Shown in pieces: positions 1-6,631 of a stretch of 9,199 bases of DNA. The DNA comes from Acidobacteriota bacterium (GTDB lineage: Bacteria > Acidobacteriota > Vicinamibacteria > Vicinamibacterales > Vicinamibacteraceae): the NCBI GenBank assembly GCA_023429845.1, contig JAEZCY010000269.1, forward strand, positions 1 to 9,199, written 5' to 3'. Both the position numbers and the translations under genes were made by a program. Within the stretch, counting starts at the first letter, position 1. Each line of letters opens with the position of its first letter. Below the pieces are notes generated by a model. It saw only the letters and a list, made by a program, of their open reading frames with translations. It did no database searches and was not told the DNA's origin.

Positions 1-1669
1 CGCGGCCGTTTGCTGCCACCTGCACGTGATGGCCGGCCTTGACCAGGAACCCTCGCGCGACGAGTTGGTTGACCGGGTTGTCCTCGACGAGCAGGACCCG
101 CAGCGTCCGGCACTCTGCGACCGGCGGTGGCGTCGCCTGGCGCGTCACCGGCGCCGGCGCCGCGGCTCCGCGGATGCCGACCCGTGCGGTGAAATGGAAA
201 CTGCTGCCGTGGCCTTCGGTGCTCTCGACGCGCAGTTCGCCGTCCATGAGGGCGAGCAGGCGCGCGCTGATGGTCAGGCCGAGTCCGGTGCCGCCGTAGC
301 GCCGCGTCGTGGAGCCGTCGGCCTGCGAGAACGCCTCGAAGATCAGCGCCTGCTTCTCGCGCGCGATGCCGATGCCGGTGTCGCGCACGCTGCCGTGCAG
401 CACGGCCCCGCCTGATTCGCCGCGCTCGAGGCGCACCAGCACTTCGACGCGTCCCTCGTGCGTGAACTTCACGGCGTTGCCGACCAGGTTGATGATCACC
501 TGACGCAGGCGGCCGCGGTCGGCGACGACCTCGTGCACGCCGTCGTCGTCCACGCGGCACGACAGGGCGAGACCCTTCGCCTGCGCGCCGACGCTCGCCG
601 CGCGCACGGCGTCCTCGACGGTCTCGCTCAACGTGAACGCGGTCTCGTCGAGGTCGAGGCGCCCGGCCTCGATCTTGGACAGGTCCAGCACGTCGTTGAC
701 GATGGTGAGCAGCGCTTCGGCCGAGGTGCGCGCGACCTCCAGCTGTTCGCGCTGGGCCGCCGGCAGCGATGAGTCCAGCGTCAGGTCGATCATCCCGATC
801 ACGCCGTTCATCGGCGTGCGGATCTCGTGACTCATGTTGGCGAGGAACTCGCTCTTGGCGCGGTTGGCCTGTTCCGCTCGGTCGCGCGACCGCGCGAGGT
901 CGAGGTTGGTCGCGGTCAGTTCGGCGGTGCGGGCCGCCACCTGCGCCTCGAGAGTCGCGTAGTGTTCGCGCAGTTCGTCGTCCTGTCGCTGAATCTGCGC
1001 GAGCATCTCGTTGAAGCTCGTCACCAGGACGCCCACCTCGTCGTTGCTGGTGCGTGCGACGCGCACGCCGTAGTCCCGGTCACGCGATACCCGCCCGGCC
1101 GCTTCGGCAAGCGTGAGCACCGGCCCGGCGACGAGCCCGTGCAGCCGCGATGTCAGCAGGAACGCCGCGGCCCACGAGACGAGGATGATCGCGCCGGCGA
1201 TCACGGCGAAGCGCTTCATGCGCGCGTGCTGCGCGTCGCGCGACGCTTCCAGCACGATGGTGCCGATGCGCTCGCCCACGAGGTTCACGGGCTGGGTGAT
1301 GCGGAGGCTCGACCACTCGACCGCGCGGTCGGGCGCGTTGAAGGACACGTCGGCCGACGCGGCGGCGCCGTCGCGGACATAGGAGGCGAAGATCTCGCCG
1401 TCGAGCGTGTAGACGCGGGCCGAGCGCACGTTGGCGTGCCCGGCAAGCGTGTCGAGCGCCTCCTGCGCGACGGCCACGTCACCGAAGCTCAGCGCCGCCG
1501 CTGCGCCACCTCCAACCGTCGTCGCGAGGGTGTCGAGGCCCGCGAGATCGGAATCCCGGAAGGTGGCGTAGTCGTAGACGACGAACAGAGCGCACGCCAG
1601 CAGCAGCGCGGCTGCCGTCGTGCTCATGCTGACCAGGATCAGCTTCTGACGGATGGAGCGGCTGGTCAT
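1..1669 (-). CDS. Hybrid sensor histidine kinase with CHASE8-like sensor domain (C-terminus cut by window edge)
   Basis: Membrane-bound hybrid two-component kinase that senses an extracytoplasmic signal, autophosphorylates a His and passes phosphate to an attached receiver. The frame is open from the ATG at 1669 to position 1 (556 codons visible). Order: membrane segment about residues 10-33; periplasmic part about 34-150 resembling CHASE8 (AAALSFGD near 57-64); second membrane segment about 153-174; HAMP about 175-228; short coiled region; HisKA with SHEIRTPMNG and phospho-acceptor H281; HATPase with N-box around N394-N398, DTGIGI at 430-435 and GTGLGL at 461-465; Ala/Pro linker about 500-520; then a receiver domain starting LRVLLVEDNPVNQ (acidic pair E529/D530). 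The receiver's phospho-acceptor Asp and anything beyond lie outside the window. A purine-rich AGGGAGGGG abuts the start codon, unusually close. No cognate response regulator or target is visible, so the signal and output are unknown. Confidence 0.93.
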   Translation of the reverse strand, partial: MTSRSIRQKLILVSMSTTAAALLLACALFVVYDYATFRDSDLAGLDTLATTVGGGAAAALSFGDVAVAQEALDTLAGHANVRSARVYTLDGEIFASYVRDGAAASADVSFNAPDRAVEWSSLRITQPVNLVGERIGTIVLEASRDAQHARMKRFAVIAGAIILVSWAAAFLLTSRLHGLVAGPVLTLAEAAGRVSRDRDYGVRVARTSNDEVGVLVTSFNEMLAQIQRQDDELREHYATLEAQVAARTAELTATNLDLARSRDRAEQANRAKSEFLANMSHEIRTPMNGVIGMIDLTLDSSLPAAQREQLEVARTSAEALLTIVNDVLDLSKIEAGRLDLDETAFTLSETVEDAVRAASVGAQAKGLALSCRVDDDGVHEVVADRGRLRQVIINLVGNAVKFTHEGRVEVLVRLERGESGGAVLHGSVRDTGIGIAREKQALIFEAFSQADGSTTRRYGGTGLGLTISARLLALMDGELRVESTEGHGSSFHFTARVGIRGAAAPAPVTRQATPPPVAECRTLRVLLVEDNPVNQLVARGFLVKAGHHVQVAANGR

Positions 1670-1883
1670 CCCCTCCCTGTCGTGCAGCGATCGTGCCTCG
1701 TCGGATGCATGAGAATGCGACGAAATAGCCGCGATCCACAGGCGTTCGCCGGAGGCAGCCGGCGGGAAAGCGTTGGCGCACCGACACCTTCGTCAGCAAA
1801 CCGGCACCCCTGCTTCCCGTCCGGCACGTTCCGGCAGCCCGCTGCCTGGCGTGCTTGCGAGGCGCGCGGGCCGCGCGCCGACG
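1670..1883. other. 214-bp spacer rich in small inverted repeats, between kinase and ferredoxin genes
   Basis: No convincing gene lies here. Reading along the plus strand there are several short hairpins: GGCGTTCGCC at 1741-1750; GCCGG/CCGGC arms at 1748-1752 and 1759-1763; GGCAGC/GCTGCC at 1833-1838 and 1841-1846; and the 9-bp inverted repeat at 1861-1879 listed separately. CCGGCA occurs three times between about 1801 and 1836. The spacer is both the 3' flank of the ferredoxin gene and the 5' leader of the kinase gene, so it should hold a terminator, a promoter or both. I see no clean -35/-10 pair. It does not match a riboswitch class I can recognise. Confidence 0.5.
1861..1879 (-). terminator. 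Possible hairpin terminator after the ferredoxin gene
   Basis: A perfect inverted repeat with 9-bp arms (GGCGCGCGG and CCGCGCGCC) around one central base. As RNA it would fold as a 7-bp G/C stem with a 5-nt loop. It begins 4 nt beyond the ferredoxin stop codon, where an intrinsic terminator would sit. No U-tract follows it on the minus strand, so it is a weak terminator candidate and may only protect the 3' end or assist pausing. A second small hairpin (1833-1846) lies further downstream. Confidence 0.35.
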
Positions 1884-2231
1884 CTAGATCCACTCGGGCG
1901 GTGGCTGAATGGCGGGATCGGGGGGGCCACCGGGGTTGTCGCGTCCGGACCCCTCGAGCCGGCTGATGGCGCGCACGGTCATGTCGTGATCGCACAGGAT
2001 CTGGCACGAGAGGCGGACGCCCGTGAGTCCGCGCTCGGCGAGCTTGTCCCGCTCGGCTCGCGTCATCGCGGCCGGTTCGCCCTCGAGGAACTCCACGCGG
2101 CAGGTCGTGCAGCGCGCGTTGCCGCCGCACGCATGCAGGATGTCCACGCCCTGCTGCTCGATCGCCAGCACCAGGCGTTGTCCCTCGGGCACGTCGAACG
2201 TACCCACTCCCTCGACGGTCAATCTCGGCAT
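1884..2231 (-). CDS. [2Fe-2S] ferredoxin
   Basis: A 115-aa soluble electron carrier of the beta-grasp [2Fe-2S] ferredoxin family. The cluster ligands are visible: C35, C41 and C44 in a C-x5-C-x2-C loop (CGGNARCTTC) and C76 in LSCQ. The x5 spacing recalls adrenodoxin-like and NqrF-like ferredoxins rather than plant-type ones (x4). A fifth cysteine, C80, follows in LSCQILCDHDM. The N-terminal strand (MPRLTVEGVGTFDV) fits the start of the fold. About 20 residues at the C-terminus are proline-rich and probably disordered. The start is supported by GGAGG at 2236-2240, 4 nt before the ATG. No reductase or oxygenase partner is adjacent, so its redox partner cannot be named. It lies 91 bp downstream of the epimerase on the same strand and may be co-transcribed with it. 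Confidence 0.93.
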   Translation of the reverse strand: MPRLTVEGVGTFDVPEGQRLVLAIEQQGVDILHACGGNARCTTCRVEFLEGEPAAMTRAERDKLAERGLTGVRLSCQILCDHDMTVRAISRLEGSGRDNPGGPPDPAIQPPPEWI

Positions 2232-2235
2232 GAAT

Positions 2236-2240
2236 CCTCC
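2236..2240 (-). promoter_or_regulatory. Ribosome binding site of the ferredoxin gene
   Basis: GGAGG on the minus strand, 4 nt from the ATG at 2231. It settles this start: the only longer reading through the region is in another frame and has no ferredoxin similarity. Confidence 0.7.
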
Positions 2241-2276
2241 ACACGTATGACGGCACGCAGCCGACGGGTGTGCAGG

Positions 2277-2297
2277 CCGCAGCCTACAGCGTACAGC
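2277..2297. repeat. Three-copy 7-bp tandem repeat in the epimerase-ferredoxin spacer
   Basis: On the plus strand three consecutive heptamers, CCGCAGC, CTACAGC and GTACAGC, follow one another; on the minus strand they read GCTGTAC, GCTGTAG, GCTGCGG. They lie in the 91-bp gap between the epimerase stop and the ferredoxin start, upstream of the ferredoxin ribosome binding site. The copies are imperfect and few, so this could be a protein-binding site, part of a genome-wide intergenic repeat, or chance. Confidence 0.4.
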
Positions 2298-2322
2298 CTC
2301 CCGCTCGCACGCGAACCGTGAC

Positions 2323-3375
2323 TCAGAAGAACTTCTTCAGCAGCCCGATCGCGCCCTGCTTCCACGGCACGCGATGCGAGATGCCCGACGCCGACGCAAA
2401 GGCGTCCTTGTGCGCGATGTACCACTCGAAATTGCGGAGGAGCGCGTCGCGATTGGAGAATCTCGGGGCAAACCCGAGTTGACGCGCGGCCTTGTCAATC
2501 GACACGAAGGAGTCCTTCGACGCGGTCTCGTAGACCCACTTGTAGAGCGGCGACACGCCGAGCGCGTCGAGCAGCCGCAGGCTCCAGATGGCGGGGGCGG
2601 CGGGAAAGCCGACGATGCGCTTGCCGTGACCGGCGCGATCGAGCACGGCCTGGTAGTCCTCGCGCATCGTGAGGAATTCGCCGGCCCCGATGTTGAACGT
2701 GTCGTTCACGCGCTCGTCGGGGAGGGTGAGGCACAGCGCGATCGCCTCGCACAGATCCTCGACGTCGAGCAACTGGTAGCGATTGCGGCCATTGCCGATC
2801 ATCGGGAAGTTCCGCGCGTCGAGCGCCCAGTCGTACAGCAGCGCGAAGACGCCCAGGCGCTCCGGACCGATGAACGACTTCGGACGCAGCACGGGCACCA
2901 CCATGCCTGCTCGCCGGAACTCGTCGGCCAAGCGCTCGGCTTGGACCTTGGCGATGCCGTAGGGCCCGACGCCCTCCAGCCGGTCGTCCTCCTTCAGCGG
3001 ATGATGATCGGGAATGCCGTAGACCGCCGTCGACGAGATGTGGACGAAGCGCGCGATCCCGGCCGTGCGCGACGCGTCGAGCATGATCCGCGTGCCGACG
3101 ACGTCGGTGGTGTGGATGTCGTCGGGCGGGTAGAGGGGCAGGGCTGCGGCGCAGTGGACCACATGGGTCGCGCCCTCGAGCGCCCGGTCCACGTCGCGAC
3201 GGTCGCGAATGTCGCCCTGGAGCACGCGGACGTGCGGCTCCATGTCCGGGTAGCCGAACGGCGCGATGTCGAGCGACGTCAATGCGTAGCCGCGGGCGTG
3301 CAGGTAGCGCAGCAGGTTGATGCCGAGGAAGCCGGCACCGCCGGTGACGAGCACGCGGGTCTCGCCTGCTCCCAT
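2323..3375 (-). CDS. NAD-dependent epimerase/dehydratase (extended SDR)
   Basis: A 350-aa Rossmann-fold oxidoreductase of the extended short-chain dehydrogenase family, which acts on nucleotide sugars or on sterol-like/hydroxy substrates. Visible: dinucleotide-binding TGGAGFLG at 11-18; acidic D36 at the end of strand 2, favouring NAD(H) over NADP(H); GDIRD at 54-58; HCAAALP at 74-80; SSTAVYG with catalytic Ser around 114-115; and the catalytic pair Y139/K143 in PYGIAK. The substrate-binding half follows (RPKSFIGPERLG, then YQLLDVEDLCEA around 200-211). A short tail ends in basic and aromatic residues (GLLKKFF). Substrate cannot be decided from sequence. The frame stays open upstream to 3528, but that would run into the divergent gene. 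ATG 3375, placed 10 residues before the glycine motif, fits the family; TTG 3399 is an alternative. Confidence 0.92.
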   Translation of the reverse strand: MGAGETRVLVTGGAGFLGINLLRYLHARGYALTSLDIAPFGYPDMEPHVRVLQGDIRDRRDVDRALEGATHVVHCAAALPLYPPDDIHTTDVVGTRIMLDASRTAGIARFVHISSTAVYGIPDHHPLKEDDRLEGVGPYGIAKVQAERLADEFRRAGMVVPVLRPKSFIGPERLGVFALLYDWALDARNFPMIGNGRNRYQLLDVEDLCEAIALCLTLPDERVNDTFNIGAGEFLTMREDYQAVLDRAGHGKRIVGFPAAPAIWSLRLLDALGVSPLYKWVYETASKDSFVSIDKAARQLGFAPRFSNRDALLRNFEWYIAHKDAFASASGISHRVPWKQGAIGLLKKFF

Positions 3376-3521
3376 GGTGCTCGTGGTCGCGTCAGCCAAA
3401 ACCTCGGAATTGTACCGCCGAACGCCGCCCGGGATGGCGACCGTCGGGCAAGGCCCGACGGCTACGTACCGAACGTGCGAACTGCGACGGGCGGTGTGGT
3501 AGAACCGTGGCGTCGCTCCAC
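3376..3521. promoter_or_regulatory. Divergent promoter region between epimerase and ATP-grasp genes
   Basis: About 146 bp separating two genes that read outward, so promoters for both should lie here. On the minus strand TACAAT (3409-3414) is a plausible -10 box for the epimerase, but no matching -35 is found at 16-18 bp. On the plus strand TAGAAC (3500-3505) could serve the ATP-grasp gene and would put transcription start just before the ATG at 3522, giving a nearly leaderless message. A perfect inverted repeat (3441-3461) lies between the two candidates. Promoter assignments are tentative. Confidence 0.45.
3441..3461. promoter_or_regulatory. Perfect inverted repeat in divergent promoter region (candidate operator)
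   Basis: Arms CCGTCGGGC (3441-3449) and GCCCGACGG (3453-3461) are exact reverse complements around AAG. It sits roughly 40-70 bp upstream of both candidate transcription starts, a usual place for a dimeric regulator. It could also fold as an RNA hairpin if transcribed. No regulator gene is adjacent. Confidence 0.45.
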
Positions 3522-4793
3522 ATGCCATTCGCCCTGCTTTGCACCACCACGATCGATGCCCAGGCGCGCGCCTTCGACGACGCCTGCCGCCGCGCGGGCA
3601 TGACGGTGCGCATCGTGTCCGATCGATCTCAGGCGCTCACCGACCCCTGGCGCGATGGCGCGATTGCCGCGACGTTCGACCAAGACGCGTCGCACGTGCC
3701 GCCGGTGCTGGCGGCGCTGCAGGGCGAGCGCCCCGCGGCCGTACTGGCGGTCGGTAACCGTCCGGCGTGGCTGGCGGCGCACCTGGCGCTCGCCTTCGGA
3801 TTCCCCTCGCACACGCCCGACGCCGTCGCGGCAGCCACCGACAAGCTGCTGACACGCGGTCGGCTGCTCGCGGCGGGGCTGCCCGTTCCCTCGTTCGTGA
3901 GCCTGCCGCTCCACGGCGACGAGGGACTCGATCGACTCACGCGCGTGCGCTTCCCCGCGGTGATCTCGCCCGTCTCGCCCTCGCGCGGCGGTCGGACGAC
4001 CCGTGTGCACTCGCTTACGGAACTGCTCGAGGCCCGCGATCGCATCGCCGGCGCCGTCGGCCAGCATCCCAGGGCGACCGCTCAGGCAGCCGACGGAGCG
4101 GCGGTGCTGGTCGAGGCGTACGTGCCGGGGCGTGAGTTCGAGCTGGCCGGCGTGCTCGAGCATGGGGCGCTGCGGGTGTTCGCCCTCTTCGAGAAGCCCG
4201 ACGTGCGCGCCGATCCGCTGCGTGAGGACGCGATCTTCGTCACGCCTGCGCGGCTGGCGCCGGCCCGACAGCGCGTGGTGGCGGGACACGTTGCTCGCGC
4301 CGCGCTGGCGCTCGGCCTTCACCACGGTCCGCTCCACGCGACATGCCGGGTGGACGAAGACGCCATCGTCGTGCTCGAGGTCGTTCCCCGCGCCTCCGAC
4401 CACCTCGTTGCGCGTGCCATTCCGGTCGTGGCACCCGACCGGACGCCGTGCGCCTTGGAGGACGCGCTGCTCGCGCACGCGCTGGGGCGTCCACTCGATC
4501 GCTACGGTCATCAGGCCGTCGCCAGCGGCGTGTTGCGGGTCGAGGCGCCCGCCTCCGGCCGGCTGCGTGAGGTCCAGGGCCTGGACGAGGTGCGCGAGAT
4601 GCCCTGGGTGACTGCCGTCGAGGTGAGGCCGGCGTCGGGCGGGAGTATGGAGTTGGTGGAGGAAGCCGCCCGGTGCCCGGTGGCCGTCTTTGCGCAGGGA
4701 GCGCAACCCGCCGATGTGGTGGCCACGCTGCGGGACGCGTCGGCGCGCCTGCGACTCGTGGCCGACGGGGTGCCGCCTACGTGGACGGCGTAG
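3522..4793 (+). CDS. ATP-grasp domain protein, amino-acid-ligase (LAL) type, with degenerate active-site residues
   Basis: A 423-aa protein with the layout of ATP-grasp carboxylate-amine ligases, which join a carboxylate to an amine through an acyl-phosphate. N-terminal pre-ATP-grasp part (about 1-100); then DKLLTRGRLLAAGLPVPSF (108-126); central ATP-binding part with LVEAYVPGREFELAGVL (196-212) and ALFEKPD (221-227); catalytic core GPLHATCRV...LEVVPRAS (269-292); and a C-terminal LAL_C2-like region (about 335-415). Oddities: the usual lysine of the VxKP strand is Ser in AVISPVSPSRGG (S149), the metal-binding Glu usually seen in HAExR is Thr (T274), and the Gly/Ser-rich loop is altered. E286 and R290 of the second metal motif remain. 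It may be an inactive or repurposed ATP-grasp. Substrate unknown. GTG 3507 is an alternative start; neither has a clear ribosome binding site. Confidence 0.85.
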   Translation: MPFALLCTTTIDAQARAFDDACRRAGMTVRIVSDRSQALTDPWRDGAIAATFDQDASHVPPVLAALQGERPAAVLAVGNRPAWLAAHLALAFGFPSHTPDAVAAATDKLLTRGRLLAAGLPVPSFVSLPLHGDEGLDRLTRVRFPAVISPVSPSRGGRTTRVHSLTELLEARDRIAGAVGQHPRATAQAADGAAVLVEAYVPGREFELAGVLEHGALRVFALFEKPDVRADPLREDAIFVTPARLAPARQRVVAGHVARAALALGLHHGPLHATCRVDEDAIVVLEVVPRASDHLVARAIPVVAPDRTPCALEDALLAHALGRPLDRYGHQAVASGVLRVEAPASGRLREVQGLDEVREMPWVTAVEVRPASGGSMELVEEAARCPVAVFAQGAQPADVVATLRDASARLRLVADGVPPTWTA

Positions 4794-5049
4794 GCGTGTA
4801 ACCGGGAGGCAGCGCGGCGTTCTCGCCGAAGAAGTAATCCTCCATGTGCTTGGCCACGAGGTCCTGGGCTTCCTTCTGCCAGGGCATCAGCCTGTACTCG
4901 TTGAGGATCATCTTCATCCGCTCTTCCCACATCTCCCAGGCTTCCTGTGAGACTGTTTCGTAGATACGCTGTCCGAGCGGCCCTGGCCACGGCGCCTCCT
5001 CCAGCCCCGGCAGTTCCCGTCCCAGTTTCACGCAGTGCACCATTCGCAT
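4777..5049 (-). CDS. yggX: Probable Fe(2+)-trafficking protein (YggX family)
   Basis: A 90-aa cytoplasmic protein whose first 75 residues match the YggX family throughout: MVHCVKLGRELPGLE at 3-17, PGPLGQRIYETVSQEAW at 22-38, then NEYRLMPWQKEAQDLVAKHMEDYFFG at 50-75. YggX proteins are linked to Fe(2+) handling and protection of Fe-S clusters from oxidants; C6 is the conserved N-terminal cysteine. A 15-residue Pro/Thr-rich tail (PPGYTPTPST at the end) extends beyond the usual C-terminus. The frame has no stop for hundreds of codons upstream, across the MFS gene, so only homology fixes the start: ATG 5049, or ATG 5043 two codons later. Its 3' end overlaps the ATP-grasp gene by 17 bp on the opposite strand, and its start lies 24 bp from the divergent exporter. 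TACGAT just upstream could be a -10 box. Confidence 0.9.
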   Translation of the reverse strand: MRMVHCVKLGRELPGLEEAPWPGPLGQRIYETVSQEAWEMWEERMKMILNEYRLMPWQKEAQDLVAKHMEDYFFGENAALPPGYTPTPST

Positions 5050-5073
5050 CGGCGGATCGTACCAGAGCCAGTG

Positions 5074-6486
5074 ATGTCCGTTCTTCACCGTGTCCGCTCG
5101 TCGCCTCGCCTCCTGGTCACCCTCGGCGTGCTCGGCGGCAGCTTCCTCGCCGCCATCGAAGCCACCATCGTCGCGACGGCGATGCCGACCGTGGTGGAGC
5201 AGTTCGGAGGGCTGGCGCACTACAGTTGGGTGTTCTCCGGCTACATGCTGACCTCCACGGTGACGACGCCCGTGTGGGGCCGGCTCTCCGACGTGTACGG
5301 CCGCCGTCCGCCCTACATGATCGCCATCGGCTTGTTCCTCCTCGGGTCCGTGCTGTGCGGCATGGCCTCGTCCATGACGCAGCTGATCCTCTTCCGTGCC
5401 TTGCAGGGGGTCGGGGCGGGCGGGTTGCTGCCGCTCGGGATGGTCATTCTCGGCGACATGTTCACGCTCGAGGAGCGCGCCCGGGCGCAAGCGCTCTTTG
5501 CCGGAGTCTGGGGCATCGCCTCCATCGCGGGACCGCTGCTCGGCGCGGTGCTCACCGAGAGTGCCTCGTGGCGATGGATCTTCTTCATGAACCTTCCATT
5601 CGGTGCGGTCGCCGCGTTCCTGGTCGGGCGTTTCCTCGTCGATCGCCTGCCGACCCAGCGAGCCGTGGTCGACTACCTGGGAGCGGGCCTCCTGATGTCG
5701 GCGGTGACCGCGCTGATGCTGGCGTTGAACCAGACAGGTGTTTCGGAAGCGACACTGCCGCCTCGCGTCGTCCAGGCTCTGTACGTGGCGGCCGTCCTGC
5801 TTGGCCTGGCGTTCGTGGCGATGGAGCGGCGGACCGCACAGCCCATCCTGCCGCTGTCGCTCCTCGCGAACCGGATGGTGGCGACCACAACCTTCAGCGG
5901 CACGCTGCTCGGCATTGCCATGTTCGGCGTGCTGGCCTTCGTGCCGCTCTACGTGCAGGCGGCGCTGGGGCGTTCCGCGCGGGAGGCCGGGGCGGTGCTG
6001 ACGCCCTTGCTGCTCGGCTGGGTCTGCATGTCGATCGTCACCGGCCGGCTGCTGCCGCGCGTCGGGTTCCGTCCCTTCATCATCGCGGGCCTGACGTGCG
6101 TCACGGTCGGCTTCGTGGGCCTGGCCACGCTGGCGCCAGCGACGCCGCTGTGGCGGATGCACGTGGATCTCGGCTTGATGGGCATCGGCATGGGCATGAC
6201 GATGCTGTCGCTGCTGCTGGCGGTGCAGAGCGCCGTGTTGCGCGAGCAGCTTGGCGTTGCGACGTCGCTCGCACAGTTCACGCGAAGCATCGGCGGCGCC
6301 ATCGGTGTGGCGGTCATGGGCGCCGTCGTCGCGGCCGCGATTCCGGTCGGGGGCAGTACGCCGGCAGCACTCGCTACGGGACTGCACCGCGCGTTCGTGC
6401 TGGGCGCGGTGGTCTCGGGGGTCGCGCTGGCGTCTGCCCTGCTCGTCCCCGGAGGACGCCCCGAGCAAAAGAAAACGGCTGTGTAA
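5074..6486 (+). CDS. MFS multidrug exporter, DHA2/EmrB-type (14-TM)
   Basis: A 470-aa inner-membrane proton-coupled exporter of the major facilitator superfamily. Motifs: D1-type IEATIVATAMPTV (28-40) in helix 1; motif A GRLSDVYGRRP (69-79) in the helix 2-3 loop; motif B with R108 in ILFRALQGVGAGG; motif C GVWGIASIAGPLLGA (144-158) in helix 5, typical of antiporters; then SWRWIFFMNLPFG (166-177), a DHA2 hallmark. Hydrophobic segments continue to the C-terminus and fit 14 helices. Near the end, GVATSLAQFTRSIGGAIGVA (394-413) is also family-typical. Length is normal. Substrate is not predictable. An upstream ATG-like reading begins inside yggX; ATG 5074 (or GTG 5071) leads straight into the basic N-terminus and helix 1 and is preferred. 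No regulator gene or clear ribosome binding site is adjacent. Confidence 0.93.
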   Translation: MSVLHRVRSSPRLLVTLGVLGGSFLAAIEATIVATAMPTVVEQFGGLAHYSWVFSGYMLTSTVTTPVWGRLSDVYGRRPPYMIAIGLFLLGSVLCGMASSMTQLILFRALQGVGAGGLLPLGMVILGDMFTLEERARAQALFAGVWGIASIAGPLLGAVLTESASWRWIFFMNLPFGAVAAFLVGRFLVDRLPTQRAVVDYLGAGLLMSAVTALMLALNQTGVSEATLPPRVVQALYVAAVLLGLAFVAMERRTAQPILPLSLLANRMVATTTFSGTLLGIAMFGVLAFVPLYVQAALGRSAREAGAVLTPLLLGWVCMSIVTGRLLPRVGFRPFIIAGLTCVTVGFVGLATLAPATPLWRMHVDLGLMGIGMGMTMLSLLLAVQSAVLREQLGVATSLAQFTRSIGGAIGVAVMGAVVAAAIPVGGSTPAALATGLHRAFVLGAVVSGVALASALLVPGGRPEQKKTAV

Positions 6487-6631
6487 CGTTTACTGTTGGG
6501 TTTTCATTCACGGATCAGGTGGCGTCACCGGCGTCGCTGCTAACCTTTGATAGTGCGCGAGTTCAGGCTGGGAGCAGGAAGCGCAAGCCATGGCTGCGTG
6601 GCACGGTTGTTGTAGAGGTGAGGGCGACTAT

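Noticed and set aside
1670..1883. GEMM (c-di-GMP) or cobalamin riboswitch in the kinase leader
   Set aside because: Some short words (for example TGCCTCCGGC) resemble parts of known classes, but the conserved cores and their order are absent.
827..1966. 379-codon plus-strand open frame over the kinase and spacer
   Set aside because: Antisense shadow of the kinase, whose HisKA and HAMP motifs are clear on the minus strand.
3376..3528. N-terminal extension of the epimerase by 51 codons
   Set aside because: It would overlap the divergent gene's start, has no family similarity, and pushes the glycine motif far from the N-terminus.
2374..3603. 409-codon plus-strand open frame antisense to the epimerase
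   Set aside because: Mirror of a well-supported SDR gene; no domain, and composition typical of antisense frames in GC-rich DNA.
3462..4706. 414-codon minus-strand open frame antisense to the ATP-grasp gene
   Set aside because: His/Arg/Gly-rich, no motifs; the plus-strand frame shows a full ATP-grasp layout.
4777..6468. 563-codon minus-strand open frame across the exporter
   Set aside because: Only its last 90 codons (YggX) look like a protein. The rest is Arg/His/Gln-rich low-complexity antisense of a clear MFS gene, as expected in GC-rich DNA.
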